Below, in pieces: positions 7,920 to 16,159 of a stretch of DNA of 45,685 nucleotides (position 1 is its first letter; each line of letters starts with the position of its first letter). The translations under genes and the position numbers were made by a program. Below the pieces are notes generated by a model that searched no databases, was not told the origin of the DNA, and saw nothing but the letters and a program-made list of their open reading frames with translations. Source of the stretch: RUG754 sp045545455 (GTDB taxonomy: Bacteria; Bacillota; Clostridia; Peptostreptococcales; Anaerovoracaceae); assembly GCA_045545455.1 (NCBI GenBank), contig JAZQAY010000010.1, positions 1-45,685 on the forward strand. Direction: 5' to 3'.

Positions 7920-8687
7920 ATGAAGATAACTGTAAAAGTGGGAACGTCGACCCTTACACACAAGACGGGAAGACTGAATATCAGAAGAGTGGAGGAACTC
8001 TGTAAAGTATTAAGCGATGTAAAGAACGCGGGTCATGACATAGTTCTGGTGTCATCCGGCGCCATAGGCATGGGAGTCGGCAAGTTAAACATGGCGGAGA
8101 AGCCTCAGGATATGCCCACCAAGCAGGCAGCTGCGGCGGTGGGACAGTGCGAACTGATGTATGTGTATGATAACCTCTTTCAGGAATACAACCATACGGT
8201 GGCGCAGATCCTGATAACAGGCGAAGATCTGGCGGACAGCGCGAGGCATGAAAATTTCACAAATACACTGAACAGACTGCTGGAACTGGGGGCGCTCCCA
8301 ATCATAAATGAGAATGATACCATTGCCACCAGCGAGATCGCTGTGGGCGATAATGACACGCTGGGAGCCCTGGTGGCAGCCAGCGTCAAATCGGATCTTT
8401 TCATAGTTATGACGGATATAGATGGATTGTATACTGCCGATCCAAGACACGATCCCAACGCAGAACTGATAAGCGAGGTCAGCGAGATAACAGATGAGAT
8501 GCTTCAGGGAGCGGGAGGCCAGGGATCCAGCCTTGGAACCGGAGGAATGGCAACTAAGCTCTCGGCAGCGAAGATCGCTATGGATGCCGGAGTGGATATG
8601 ATCATAGTGAATGGTTCAGCACCTGAGATCATCTATGATGCTGTTGACGGGAAAACTGCAGGCACACGATTCATCGCTAAGAAATAG
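7920..8687 (+). CDS. proB: glutamate 5-kinase
   Basis: The 255-residue protein phosphorylates L-glutamate to glutamyl 5-phosphate, the first step of proline synthesis. The amino acid kinase fold is clear: KVGTSTLT at the N-terminus, VSSGAIGMG, INENDT, VGDNDTLGALVA and GTGGMATKLSAA. It is the short form, ending soon after the kinase domain without the C-terminal PUA domain found in many longer homologues. An AGGAGA site lies just before the ATG. It is followed 12 bp later by proA in the usual order. End-product inhibition by proline is typical of the family but cannot be read here. Confidence 0.96.
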   Translation: MKITVKVGTSTLTHKTGRLNIRRVEELCKVLSDVKNAGHDIVLVSSGAIGMGVGKLNMAEKPQDMPTKQAAAAVGQCELMYVYDNLFQEYNHTVAQILITGEDLADSARHENFTNTLNRLLELGALPIINENDTIATSEIAVGDNDTLGALVAASVKSDLFIVMTDIDGLYTADPRHDPNAELISEVSEITDEMLQGAGGQGSSLGTGGMATKLSAAKIAMDAGVDMIIVNGSAPEIIYDAVDGKTAGTRFIAKK

Positions 8688-8699
8688 GGAGACTGCCCA

Positions 8700-9956
8700 A
8701 TGAAAAACACACGTGAGATACTTGAAGAGACCAGAGCGGCGCTTCCCGCTCTGACCGCATCAAAAGAAAAAAAGAACGAAGCGCTGAAAGCCATAGCAGC
8801 CAGGCTCATATCGGAAAAAGACGATATACTGAAGGCTAATTCTGAGGACGTTCAGGCTGCAAGGGATCACCTGGGAGACGTTATGACCGACCGCCTGACC
8901 CTTACTGAAAAGCGCATCGAGGACATGGCTAAAGGGGTGCTGGACGTGGCAGCACTTCCGGATCCCGAAGGCAGGGTCCTGAACAGGATAGAGAGGCCTA
9001 ACGGAATAGTGATCGAAAAGACGTCCGTTCCTCTTGGCGTAGTTGCCATAATATATGAGAGCAGGCCGAACGTCACATCGGATGCGGCGGTTCTGGCTCT
9101 CAAGTCAGGAAATGCCGTAGTTCTCAGAGGAGGAAGGGAAGCATTCAGGTCAAATAAGGCGGTAGTGGATGCTATTCATCTGGGACTTGAGGATGCAGGG
9201 CTTCCCAAAGAGCTGGTCGGCTTCATAGAGGATACAGACCACAGATCAGCCGATGAGATAATGAAGGCCGTCGGGCTTGTGGATCTCCTGATCCCAAGGG
9301 GAGGCGCGGGACTCATCAGACGCTGCGTGGAGAATGCTATTGTTCCATGCATACAGACGGGGACCGGTATCTGTCATATCTTTGTTGATGAGACAGCTGA
9401 TCAGGAAAAGGCGCTTAACATCATAGAAAACGCCAAGACCAACAGGCCTTCGGTCTGCAACGCTGAAGAGGTGCTTCTGGTCCACGAAAAAATTGCAAAA
9501 GAATTCCTTCCGAAACTTAAAGAGCGTCTCGTCGATGACAGGACTGCAAAAGATCTTCAACCCGTGGAACTCAGGCTGGACGAGAAGGCAGCCGAGATCA
9601 TACCGGGAACACCAGCTGGACAAATGGATTTCGATACGGAATTCCTGGATTACATCCTGGCTGTAGCAGTGGTCAAAGATGCAGATGAGGCGATGAGCCA
9701 CATCGCGATACATTCCACAGGGCACAGCGAAGCCATAATCACAGAGGATGACAATAACGCAAATAAGTTCACATCACAGGTGGATTCAGCAGCAGTATAT
9801 GTAAACGTATCCACAAGATTCACAGATGGCGGTGAGTTCGGACTTGGATGTGAGATGGGAATATCCACACAGAAGATGCATGCCAGAGGCCCCATGGGAC
9901 TTGAAGAACTTAACACTTACAAGTACGTTATCCATGGCGATGGACAGATAAGATAG
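8700..9956 (+). CDS. proA: glutamate-5-semialdehyde dehydrogenase
   Basis: The 418-residue aldehyde-dehydrogenase-fold enzyme reduces glutamyl 5-phosphate with NADPH to glutamate semialdehyde. Family marks include GVVAIIYESRPNVTSDAA, the LRGGREAFRSN segment, the catalytic Cys253 in RPSVCNAEE, and the C-terminal FGLGCEMGISTQKMHARGPMG stretch (shown here only as its family marker around residues 380-400). Length and order after proB are standard. The final step (proC) is not in the window. A strong terminator follows after about 10 bases, so proBA form a two-gene operon. Confidence 0.96.
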   Translation: MKNTREILEETRAALPALTASKEKKNEALKAIAARLISEKDDILKANSEDVQAARDHLGDVMTDRLTLTEKRIEDMAKGVLDVAALPDPEGRVLNRIERPNGIVIEKTSVPLGVVAIIYESRPNVTSDAAVLALKSGNAVVLRGGREAFRSNKAVVDAIHLGLEDAGLPKELVGFIEDTDHRSADEIMKAVGLVDLLIPRGGAGLIRRCVENAIVPCIQTGTGICHIFVDETADQEKALNIIENAKTNRPSVCNAEEVLLVHEKIAKEFLPKLKERLVDDRTAKDLQPVELRLDEKAAEIIPGTPAGQMDFDTEFLDYILAVAVVKDADEAMSHIAIHSTGHSEAIITEDDNNANKFTSQVDSAAVYVNVSTRFTDGGEFGLGCEMGISTQKMHARGPMGLEELNTYKYVIHGDGQIR

Positions 9957-9960
9957 CAAT

Positions 9961-9993
9961 AAAAAACTCCCTTTCGGAAAAGGGAGCTTTTTT
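9961..9993. terminator. bidirectional terminator between proA and the CoA-transferase gene
   Basis: The stem CTCCCTTT / AAAGGGAG (9967-9986) is flanked by A6 on the left and T6 on the right, so it can stop transcripts from both convergent genes. Confidence 0.9.
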
Positions 9994-9997
9994 ATGC

Positions 9998-11311
9998 TTA
10001 GATAAGTCCCGCTGCCTTGGCTTGGGAAGTGAGCTCTTCCCTGAAGTCAGGATGCGCAAGCGAGATCATGGCTCTCGCTCTGTCCTGCATGGTGAGTGCT
10101 CTCACATCGATACAGCCGTACTCTGTAGCAACGTAGTGGATGTCGGATCTGGGTGTGGTCACCGCAGTTCCCGGCACGAAGTAGGGCACGATCTTGGAGA
10201 TGCGCTTGCCGTTTTTAACGAAACTGGATGAGGTCGCGATGATGGACTTGCCACCCTCAGACCACTGTGCGCCTCTTACGAAGTCAGCCTGTCCGCCTGT
10301 TCCGGACTGCTGTTTCCATCCGATGCAGTCAGCCGCAGCCTCACCGAAGAGATTGAAGGACATGGTGGAGTTGATGGAGATCATGTGGCGGTTCTTAGCG
10401 ATGTTTCTGGGATCATTCACGAAGGTGAAAGGAGCTGCATAGTATTCTTCGTTGTGGTCCAGAGCCTTGTAGAGGTCGGGGCTGCCGAAGGAAAAACTGA
10501 ACACGGTCTTTCCGTCCATGAAGCCCTTGTATCTGTTTGTAACGTTTCCTGAAAGAGCCAGCTCATACATGGGCTGAGCGAGGAGCTCAGTGTACACGCC
10601 CAGGTCGTTGAATTCCTTGAGGCCATAGCCGATGGCGATGGAAATGTTTCCAAGACCAAGCTGGATCGTATCACCGTCATGGATCTCTCTGAGGACGTGC
10701 TCTGCGATCCTGGTGGATATCTCGTCAGGCTCGCCTGCGGTGTAGTCGTCATACTTCCAGTCGGCTTCAACGATGGCATCGGCCTCTGAAACGTGGATCT
10801 TGTTATCCTGACCGAATACGTAAGGCGTATTGGAGTTGACCTGAAGGATAACGTGCTTTGTCTGATCCATCAGACATCTGTGAAGAGCTGTGCCGGAAGG
10901 GCCGAAGTTCATGTAGCCATCCTCGTCGGGTTTGCTGACTTCAAAGAAGCATACGTCCGGCTTGGCTATATCGTGAGCCCACAGATCGATCCTTGAGAGA
11001 TGTACGGAATTGTAGGAGACAGGGCTTCCGGCCTTAAGTCTCTTTCTCTCATTTATACCCATGAAATAGGTGTTGAAGAGGAAGGGATTGTCTATGGATT
11101 CATCGTAAGCCGGTGTGTACTGATAGTTGTTGGAACCCATCAGGGTCACACCTTCCAGCTCATGGCGCCTGTTCCAGAGGGCTTCCAGAAGAGCGTATGC
11201 TCCGCTGGATGCTGTGCCGGCATAGACGCGGTCTCCGGACTTCACTATTTTAACTGCTTCATCTGCAGTCATAAGTTTTGATTGATATAATTCTGCGATT
11301 TCTTTTTTCAT
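9998..11311 (-). CDS. acetyl-CoA hydrolase/transferase family CoA-transferase
   Basis: The 437-residue protein belongs to the 4-hydroxybutyrate / butyryl-CoA:acetate CoA-transferase group. Visible marks are the N-terminal DEAVKIVKSGD segment, QLGLGNISIAIG, the likely catalytic glutamate Glu242 (YTELL), and GTGGQADFVRGA near residues 335-346. Enzymes of this family move CoA between an acyl-CoA and acetate or another acid through a glutamyl-CoA intermediate. It stands alone on the minus strand with its own promoter. With the nearby thiolase, a role in fermentative butyrate or related acid production is plausible but unproven. It is a paralogue of the enzyme at 17365-18672, with similar N-terminus and motifs but different substrate-pocket segments. 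Confidence 0.9.
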   Translation of the reverse strand: MKKEIAELYQSKLMTADEAVKIVKSGDRVYAGTASSGAYALLEALWNRRHELEGVTLMGSNNYQYTPAYDESIDNPFLFNTYFMGINERKRLKAGSPVSYNSVHLSRIDLWAHDIAKPDVCFFEVSKPDEDGYMNFGPSGTALHRCLMDQTKHVILQVNSNTPYVFGQDNKIHVSEADAIVEADWKYDDYTAGEPDEISTRIAEHVLREIHDGDTIQLGLGNISIAIGYGLKEFNDLGVYTELLAQPMYELALSGNVTNRYKGFMDGKTVFSFSFGSPDLYKALDHNEEYYAAPFTFVNDPRNIAKNRHMISINSTMSFNLFGEAAADCIGWKQQSGTGGQADFVRGAQWSEGGKSIIATSSSFVKNGKRISKIVPYFVPGTAVTTPRSDIHYVATEYGCIDVRALTMQDRARAMISLAHPDFREELTSQAKAAGLI

Positions 11312-11345
11312 AATACTTTCCTTTGTTAATTGAATTACTCAAAGC

Positions 11346-11374
11346 ATTATACACTATCGGGTTAAAAAAGTTAA
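11346..11374 (-). promoter_or_regulatory. promoter of the 9998-11311 CoA-transferase gene
   Basis: On the minus strand TTAACT (11374-11369), a 17-base spacer and a perfect TATAAT (11351-11346), about 35 bases upstream of the ATG and its AAAGGAAA site. Confidence 0.65.
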
Positions 11375-11392
11375 GCCGAAAATGATATTTTG

Positions 11393-11401
11393 TGGTATAA
11401 T
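11393..11401 (+). promoter_or_regulatory. extended -10 promoter for the second patatin gene
   Basis: TGGTATAAT is an extended -10 box. No good -35 hexamer is at 16-18 bases, which is common for extended -10 promoters. Transcription should start near 11408, just ahead of an AAGGAG site and the ATG at 11434. Confidence 0.6.
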
Positions 11402-11433
11402 ACCTCCTGTGCGAAAAACACAAGGAGCAATTT

Positions 11434-12285
11434 ATGACAGGTAAGAAAACAGGAGCCGTCGATGTAGGCGGCGGAACAAGGGGAATATTCGGGGCCGGAG
11501 TTCTGGACAGGTGCATGGACCTGGGAATACATTTCGACCACTTCGTGGGAGTATCCGCGGGATCTGCAAACGGAGCTTCATACCTTGCAGGACAGCGCGG
11601 AAGGAACTTCACCTTCTACAACGAGTATGCCTTCAGAAAAAAATACATGAGCTTTGACAATCTGCTTAAGACAGGAGATTATCTGGGATTTGACTATATT
11701 TACGGAGATCTCTCCAATGAAGATGGGGAGTATCCTCTGGATTATGATGCCATGATGAATAATCCCTGCGGGTTTGAGATCGTGGCAACCAATGCAGCTA
11801 CGGGAAGGGCCATCTACTTCAACAAGATGGAGATGGAACGCAACCACTATGATTTCTTTAAGGCATCCTGCTGCGTTCCCGCACTGGACAGACCGTATTT
11901 CATAGGGAAGATACCGTGCTATGACGGCGGTCTGGCGGATCCCGTTCCGTATAAGAGAGTATTCAGGGCCGGCTGCGATAAGGTGGTGGTCATACTGACC
12001 AAACCGAGGGATACTGTGAGGAACTCCGGAAAGGACAGGGTCCTGGCAGTAACTATAGCACATGATTATCCTAAGGCAGCAGACGCCTGGATAGCCAGAT
12101 CTGAGACGTACAACAGAAGCGTGGAAGAACTCTTTGAACTCGAAAAGGAAGGAAAGGCTCTGATCATTGCCCCGGAGGATATAGGAGGGCTTAAGACGCT
12201 GTCGCAGGATCACGGAGCTTTGGAGGACCTTTACAGACAGGGATTGAGAGCGGCGGATGCAATACCCGCTTTTCTTGAAGAATAA
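11434..12285 (+). CDS. patatin-like phospholipase family protein (YjjU-like)
   Basis: The 283-residue protein has the patatin motifs GGGTRG (oxyanion loop), GVSAGS (nucleophile serine) and DGGLADPVPY (dyad aspartate). The overall pattern resembles the YjjU-type bacterial patatins, with the core almost filling the protein and a short helical tail. No signal sequence is seen. It is a predicted lipid acyl hydrolase of unknown substrate. It has its own promoter, is monocistronic, and is followed by a separate tRNA promoter. It is clearly different in length and spacing from the patatin at 4317-5483. Confidence 0.9.
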   Translation: MTGKKTGAVDVGGGTRGIFGAGVLDRCMDLGIHFDHFVGVSAGSANGASYLAGQRGRNFTFYNEYAFRKKYMSFDNLLKTGDYLGFDYIYGDLSNEDGEYPLDYDAMMNNPCGFEIVATNAATGRAIYFNKMEMERNHYDFFKASCCVPALDRPYFIGKIPCYDGGLADPVPYKRVFRAGCDKVVVILTKPRDTVRNSGKDRVLAVTIAHDYPKAADAWIARSETYNRSVEELFELEKEGKALIIAPEDIGGLKTLSQDHGALEDLYRQGLRAADAIPAFLEE

Positions 12286-12307
12286 AGAGATCGATAAAAC
12301 TAGCCAC

Positions 12308-12336
12308 TTGAATAATCGGTACGGTTGTGTTATCAT
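12308..12336 (+). promoter_or_regulatory. promoter of tRNA-Val (CAC), flanked by an inverted repeat
   Basis: TTGAAT (12308-12313), a 17-base spacer and TATCAT (12331-12336). The -10 box sits inside an inverted repeat CGGTACG (12317-12323) / CGTACCG (12343-12349). Confidence 0.65.
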
Positions 12337-12354
12337 ATTTCACGTACCGGATAT

Positions 12355-12430
12355 GCGCTGTTAGCTCAGCTGGGAGAGCACCTGGGTCACAACCAGGTTG
12401 TCAGGGGTTCAAGTCCCTTACAGCGCACCA
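12355..12430 (+). tRNA. tRNA-Val (anticodon CAC)
   Basis: This is a 76-base cloverleaf with encoded CCA. The acceptor is GCGCTGT / ACAGCGC, the D stem GCTC/GAGC, the anticodon stem CCTGG/CCAGG with loop GTCACAA, and the T stem AGGGG/CCCTT with loop TTCAAGT. Anticodon positions 34-36 read CAC, for valine GUG. It complements the GAC isoacceptor at 7664-7739. Confidence 0.97.
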
Positions 12431-12434
12431 GAGA

Positions 12435-12462
12435 AGAGACGGCTTTAGGTCGTCTCTTTTTA
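12435..12462 (+). terminator. intrinsic terminator after tRNA-Val (CAC)
   Basis: The stem AGAGACG / CGTCTCT (12435-12441 and 12451-12457, extended by GC/GT) is followed by TTTTA. Confidence 0.85.
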
Positions 12463-12491
12463 TTGCGCACTTCCGCTTTTCGTGTTAAACT
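12463..12491 (+). promoter_or_regulatory. candidate promoter for the membrane protein-glnS operon
   Basis: TTGCGC (12463-12468), a 17-base spacer and TAAACT (12486-12491), with an extended TG before the -10. It directly abuts the tRNA terminator. Confidence 0.5.
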
Positions 12492-12531
12492 ATAACGTAG
12501 ACATCTATGCGCTGACACGAGGATATCGAGG

Positions 12532-13380
12532 ATGGACATGAAGAAAGAAATACCTAAAATAAATATGTTCAAGAACTACGTGGGGCAGCTGATCTTCAGG
12601 ATCTGCGTTTTTCTGTTCCTTCTTTGGGCATATTTCTTCAGACATGAATATTTTGAGCTGATAGTGACCAAAAGCGAGGAACTGAAGTGGCAGGCCATGG
12701 GGTTCTCGGTGGAAGAGATGAGACAGATGCTCTTCAGCCAGGCAAGCATATGGTGGGTCTGGGCGATCTGGGCGATCTTCATGCTTCACATGATATCCCA
12801 GATGATACCGGAATCCAAGTACATCACCATGGGTTCCAGAAAGAACTTCGCCAAGCATTATCAGCCTGTTGAAGACTATGACAGGCTTGAGATGTACAGG
12901 TACGTCCAGAAGAATAATCTGGGAGCCGTGTGGACGCTTCTCATATGGTTGGGATTCAACGGCATTTTCGGCGCATTGTATGTGTTTGACGTAATCGGGA
13001 TACCCGAACTGGTGCTTCTCACAGGGGCATACTTCGTGTGCGACCTGATCTGTGTGGTCATCTGGTGCCCGTTCCAGAGGTTTCTCATCAAGAACCGCTG
13101 CTGCGTTAACTGCAGAATCTTCAACTGGGGATACTTCATGATATTCACCCCATGTCTGTTCATAAGGAACTTCTTCACCTGGAGCCTGTTCTTCACCTCG
13201 GTGGTGCTCCTCATAAGGTGGGAGATAACTCTTCTCAGATATCCCGAAAGATTCTGGGAGGGATCCAATAAGATCCTTCAGTGTGAGAACTGCCAGGACA
13301 AGATCTGCAAACAAAAAGGTATGAAGCTCTTCGATGAGCAGGGACATATAATCAAACTAAAGAAAGCAAAGGAGAACTGA
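12532..13380 (+). CDS. unassigned cysteine-rich integral membrane protein
   Basis: I do not recognise a characterised family. The 282-residue protein has five to six probable membrane segments (about residues 19-36, 72-92, 132-153, 158-179, 199-212 and 214-230). It has ten cysteines from residue 170 onward, including a CCxxC group (190, 191, 194) at a membrane edge and a CxxCxxxxC group (251, 254, 259) in a soluble C-terminal tail, suitable for metal or Fe-S binding. The C-terminus is Lys-rich. The first ATG is used; an ATG six bases later is an alternative because GAGG abuts the first one. glnS starts 4 bp after the stop, so the two are co-transcribed. Function is unknown. Confidence 0.8.
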   Translation: MDMKKEIPKINMFKNYVGQLIFRICVFLFLLWAYFFRHEYFELIVTKSEELKWQAMGFSVEEMRQMLFSQASIWWVWAIWAIFMLHMISQMIPESKYITMGSRKNFAKHYQPVEDYDRLEMYRYVQKNNLGAVWTLLIWLGFNGIFGALYVFDVIGIPELVLLTGAYFVCDLICVVIWCPFQRFLIKNRCCVNCRIFNWGYFMIFTPCLFIRNFFTWSLFFTSVVLLIRWEITLLRYPERFWEGSNKILQCENCQDKICKQKGMKLFDEQGHIIKLKKAKEN

Positions 13381-13384
13381 TAAA

Positions 13385-15046
13385 GTGGCTGAATCTTTAA
13401 ACTTTATCCATCAGATCATCGAAAGCGATCTGGAGACTAAGAAATACGGGGATAACCCCATCATCACCAGGTTCCCGCCTGAACCCAACGGTTACCTTCA
13501 TATAGGGCACGCCAAGTCCATCTGCCTCAACTTCAGCACGGCGATGAAATACGGCGGACTCTGCAATCTGAGGTATGACGATACCAATCCTGTGAAGGAG
13601 GATACGGAATATATCGATTCCATCGAGGAAGATGTAAGATGGCTGGGGTTCGAATGGAACAAGAGACTTTGGGCTTCAGATTATTTCGATACGATGTATG
13701 CCGCAGCAGTTGAACTCATAAAGAAGGGAAAGGCTTACGTATGTGAGCTGACTCCGGAGGAGATCAAGGAATACAGAGGAACTCTGAAGGAACCCGGAAA
13801 GGAATCTCCATACAGAAACAGATCCGTTGAAGAGAATCTTAAACTCTTCGAGGAGATGAGGGAAGGAAAATACGCAGACGGCGAGAAGGTGCTCCGCGCC
13901 AAGATCGATATGGCGTCTCCCAACATCAACATGAGGGACCCCATCATCTATCGTATAGCTCACGCCACGCATCACAATACAGGAGACAAGTGGTGCATCT
14001 ATCCGATGTACGACTTCGCGCATCCCATCGAGGATGCCATAGAAGGCATAACCCATTCCATCTGCACCCTGGAATTCGAGGACCACAGGCCGCTCTACGA
14101 CTGGGTAGTGAGAGAGGTGGGCTTCTGGCCTAATCCTCCTCAGCAGATAGAATTCGCCAGACTTAACATAACTAACACCGTTATGTCCAAGAGGTTCCTG
14201 AAGAAACTGGTGGACGACGGTATCGTGGACGGCTGGGACGATCCCAGAATGCCCACCATCGCAGGCATCAGAAGAAGAGGGTACACACCTGAAGCCATCA
14301 GGAATTTCTGCGAAGAGATCGGAGTTTCCAAGGCCAATTCCACTGTGGACATCGCTCAGCTCGAGCACTGCGTAAGAGATGACCTGAAGGAAAGAGTTCC
14401 TTCCAGAAACGTCATCTTCGATCCCGTCAAGGTGATCATCACCAACTATCCTGAAGGACGATCAGAGGAGTGTGAGATAGAGAACAACCCTGCAGTTCCT
14501 GAGATGGGCACCAGAACGGTCACTTTCTCCAGGGAGATCTGGGTGGACAGAGCAGACTTCGAGGAAGTGCCTCCTAAGAAATACTTCAGGCTTTTCCCTC
14601 CTCAGGAAGACGGAAGGGAAGGCAACGAGGTAAGGCTCAAGGGAGCATACTTCATCCGCTGCACCGGATATTCGAAGAATGAGGACGGAACGGTGAAAGA
14701 GATCTATGCGACTTATGATCCCGAAACCAAGTCCGGATCCAACTTTGAAGGAAGGAAGGTCAAGGGGACCATCCACTTCGTGGATGCCAACAACTGCGTT
14801 CCCATCACCATCCGTCAGTGCGACTATCTCATGATAGACGATCCTGAGAACCCCGGAAAGATGATCGGAAACACAGACTCACTTCACGAGAGCGTATGCA
14901 TCGCAGAGCCCACACTTAAGGACTGCGAGCCCGGAGATCGCTTCCAGTTCTTCAGACACGGTTACTTCAATGCGGAACCGAAACTCTATACTAAAGATAA
15001 CCTCGTATTCAACGAGATCGTAGGACTCAAGTCCTCATGGAAATAA
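13385..15046 (+). CDS. glnS: glutaminyl-tRNA synthetase
   Basis: The 553-residue class I synthetase charges tRNA-Gln with glutamine. It shows FPPEPNGYLHIGHAKS with the HIGH signature, VMSKR as the KMSKS equivalent, and the typical C-terminal anticodon-binding beta-barrels. Length is normal for bacterial GlnRS without extra domains. The start codon is GTG at 13385, chosen because AAAGGAGAA lies 8 or so bases upstream and MAESLNFI is a normal N-terminus. No T-box is present because the upstream gene ends 4 bp before. Many Bacillota rely on the GatCAB amidation route instead, so a direct GlnRS is a useful lineage marker. Confidence 0.96.
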   Translation: MAESLNFIHQIIESDLETKKYGDNPIITRFPPEPNGYLHIGHAKSICLNFSTAMKYGGLCNLRYDDTNPVKEDTEYIDSIEEDVRWLGFEWNKRLWASDYFDTMYAAAVELIKKGKAYVCELTPEEIKEYRGTLKEPGKESPYRNRSVEENLKLFEEMREGKYADGEKVLRAKIDMASPNINMRDPIIYRIAHATHHNTGDKWCIYPMYDFAHPIEDAIEGITHSICTLEFEDHRPLYDWVVREVGFWPNPPQQIEFARLNITNTVMSKRFLKKLVDDGIVDGWDDPRMPTIAGIRRRGYTPEAIRNFCEEIGVSKANSTVDIAQLEHCVRDDLKERVPSRNVIFDPVKVIITNYPEGRSEECEIENNPAVPEMGTRTVTFSREIWVDRADFEEVPPKKYFRLFPPQEDGREGNEVRLKGAYFIRCTGYSKNEDGTVKEIYATYDPETKSGSNFEGRKVKGTIHFVDANNCVPITIRQCDYLMIDDPENPGKMIGNTDSLHESVCIAEPTLKDCEPGDRFQFFRHGYFNAEPKLYTKDNLVFNEIVGLKSSWK

Positions 15047-15052
15047 AAAAAT

Positions 15053-15079
15053 GCCTCAGCGTCAGCTGAGGCTTTTTTT
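15053..15079. terminator. bidirectional terminator between glnS and the BKACE gene
   Basis: A perfect 8-bp stem GCCTCAGC / GCTGAGGC with a GTCA loop, with an A-run on the left and T7 on the right. It overlaps the stop codon of the minus-strand gene. Confidence 0.9.
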
Positions 15080-16013
15080 AGAAGTTAACGTTGTTTTTTC
15101 CTTTCGTATGAAGGATCTCCCTTGCTTCATCAGGAGATGCTATCTCGAAGTCCAGGGATTCAAGGATCCTGACTATTTTTTCTACCTGCTGTGCATTGCT
15201 GACAGCAAGTTCTCCGTTCGGCTTTATATACAGACTATCCTCGAAACCGACCCTTACATTTCCGCCGAGAACTGCGCACATGGTTTCGTATCTGAAAGTG
15301 CGTCTGCCGCCGGCCACCATAGAAAAATTAGCTTTATCTCCGAAATTTCTGTCGATTTGGTTTATGAAATACATCAGGTTCTCAGCCGAGAAAGGTATAC
15401 CGCCCAGCACTCCGGGAACGAATTGGAAGTACAGAGGTTCTTTGACAAGGCCTTTTTTGTAAAAATATGCGATGTTATTGATTTGACCAAAATCGAAAAT
15501 TTCAAATTCAGGAACTGTTCCGGATTCATTCATGATATTCAGGCAGTACTCCATTTCTTCAAAAGTATTCCTGAAGACCGTTGACTTTGTACCTTTAAGG
15601 AAGGGGATCTCCCAGTCATAGAGGGGTTCATCTATGGTATTGGCCAGATCAGATAGAACGAAATTGACTGAGCCGCTGTTGAAAGAAGCTATTTCCGGCT
15701 TGAATCTGGGAATTACTGCGAACCTTTCCTCTACGCTCATCCCTATGGCACCTCCGGTGGTTATGCCGATTATGACGTCAGAGCCTTTCTTGATCCCTGC
15801 CAGGATATCTCCGAGATAGTCCAGGTCAGAAGTGGGCTTACCGTTATCTTCACGTGCGTGTATATGCACCATGGATGCTCCGGCGTTTGCTGCATCTACA
15901 GCAGCCTGTATTATATCGTTTTTGCCGCAGGGAAGATAGGGCGACATAGTTGGCGTGTGTATAGCCCCCGTGACTGCAGCTGTGACTATGACCTTCTGAT
16001 TGCTTTTTCTCAT
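15078..16013 (-). CDS. beta-keto acid cleavage enzyme (BKACE, DUF849 / Kce family), copy 1
   Basis: The 311-residue TIM-barrel protein is in the family of 3-keto-5-aminohexanoate cleavage enzyme (Kce). Visible family marks are the metal ligands His50 and His52 (MVHIHARE), GITTGG, FEIFDFG, PGVLGGIPF and the NVRVGFEDS loop with Arg, Glu and Asp of the active centre. BKACEs cleave a beta-keto acid with acetyl-CoA to give acetoacetate and a new acyl-CoA. At the position of the substrate-binding Glu14 of Kce (GAE in that enzyme) this protein has Ile (GAIHT), so an amino-bearing substrate is unlikely. It is monocistronic, has a good GGAGG site and is read from a sigma-54-type promoter. It is distinct from copy 2 at 26687-27538. 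Confidence 0.92.
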   Translation of the reverse strand: MRKSNQKVIVTAAVTGAIHTPTMSPYLPCGKNDIIQAAVDAANAGASMVHIHAREDNGKPTSDLDYLGDILAGIKKGSDVIIGITTGGAIGMSVEERFAVIPRFKPEIASFNSGSVNFVLSDLANTIDEPLYDWEIPFLKGTKSTVFRNTFEEMEYCLNIMNESGTVPEFEIFDFGQINNIAYFYKKGLVKEPLYFQFVPGVLGGIPFSAENLMYFINQIDRNFGDKANFSMVAGGRRTFRYETMCAVLGGNVRVGFEDSLYIKPNGELAVSNAQQVEKIVRILESLDFEIASPDEAREILHTKGKNNVNF

Positions 16014-16058
16014 TAGCGCACCTCCGATCCATTAAAGCAATATCAATAATAAACTAAC

Positions 16059-16075
16059 TGCAAACGCTATGCCAA
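16059..16075 (-). promoter_or_regulatory. sigma-54 (-24/-12) promoter of BKACE copy 1
   Basis: On the minus strand the sequence is TTGGCATAGCGTTTGCA, which fits the RpoN consensus TTGGCAY-N5-TTGCW with GG at -24 and GC at -12. The predicted start is about 35 bases before the BKACE ATG. Its spacer (AGCGT) is identical to that of the element at 17007-17023. Confidence 0.8.
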
Positions 16076-16085
16076 GTAATAGTTA

Positions 16086-16114
16086 TTTACATTATTTGAA
16101 TATTTATGTAATAT
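16086..16114 (+). promoter_or_regulatory. sigma-70-type promoter of the SDR gene
   Basis: TTTACA (16086-16091), a 17-base spacer and TAATAT (16109-16114), about 45 bases ahead of the SDR ATG. An inverted repeat TTACAT / ATGTAA lies across it and could be an operator. Confidence 0.55.
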
Positions 16115-16159
16115 ATTAATGGTAATTCGTAGTATTTCCCAGTAAACAAAGGAGTGGCC

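Noticed and set aside
12505..13347. 280-codon open frame on the minus strand
   Set aside because: Antisense to the membrane protein gene; the plus-strand frame has the better promoter, hydrophobic segments and a tight link to glnS.
15051..15584. 177-codon open frame on the plus strand
   Set aside because: Antisense to BKACE copy 1 and starts inside the terminator; the minus-strand enzyme is unmistakable.
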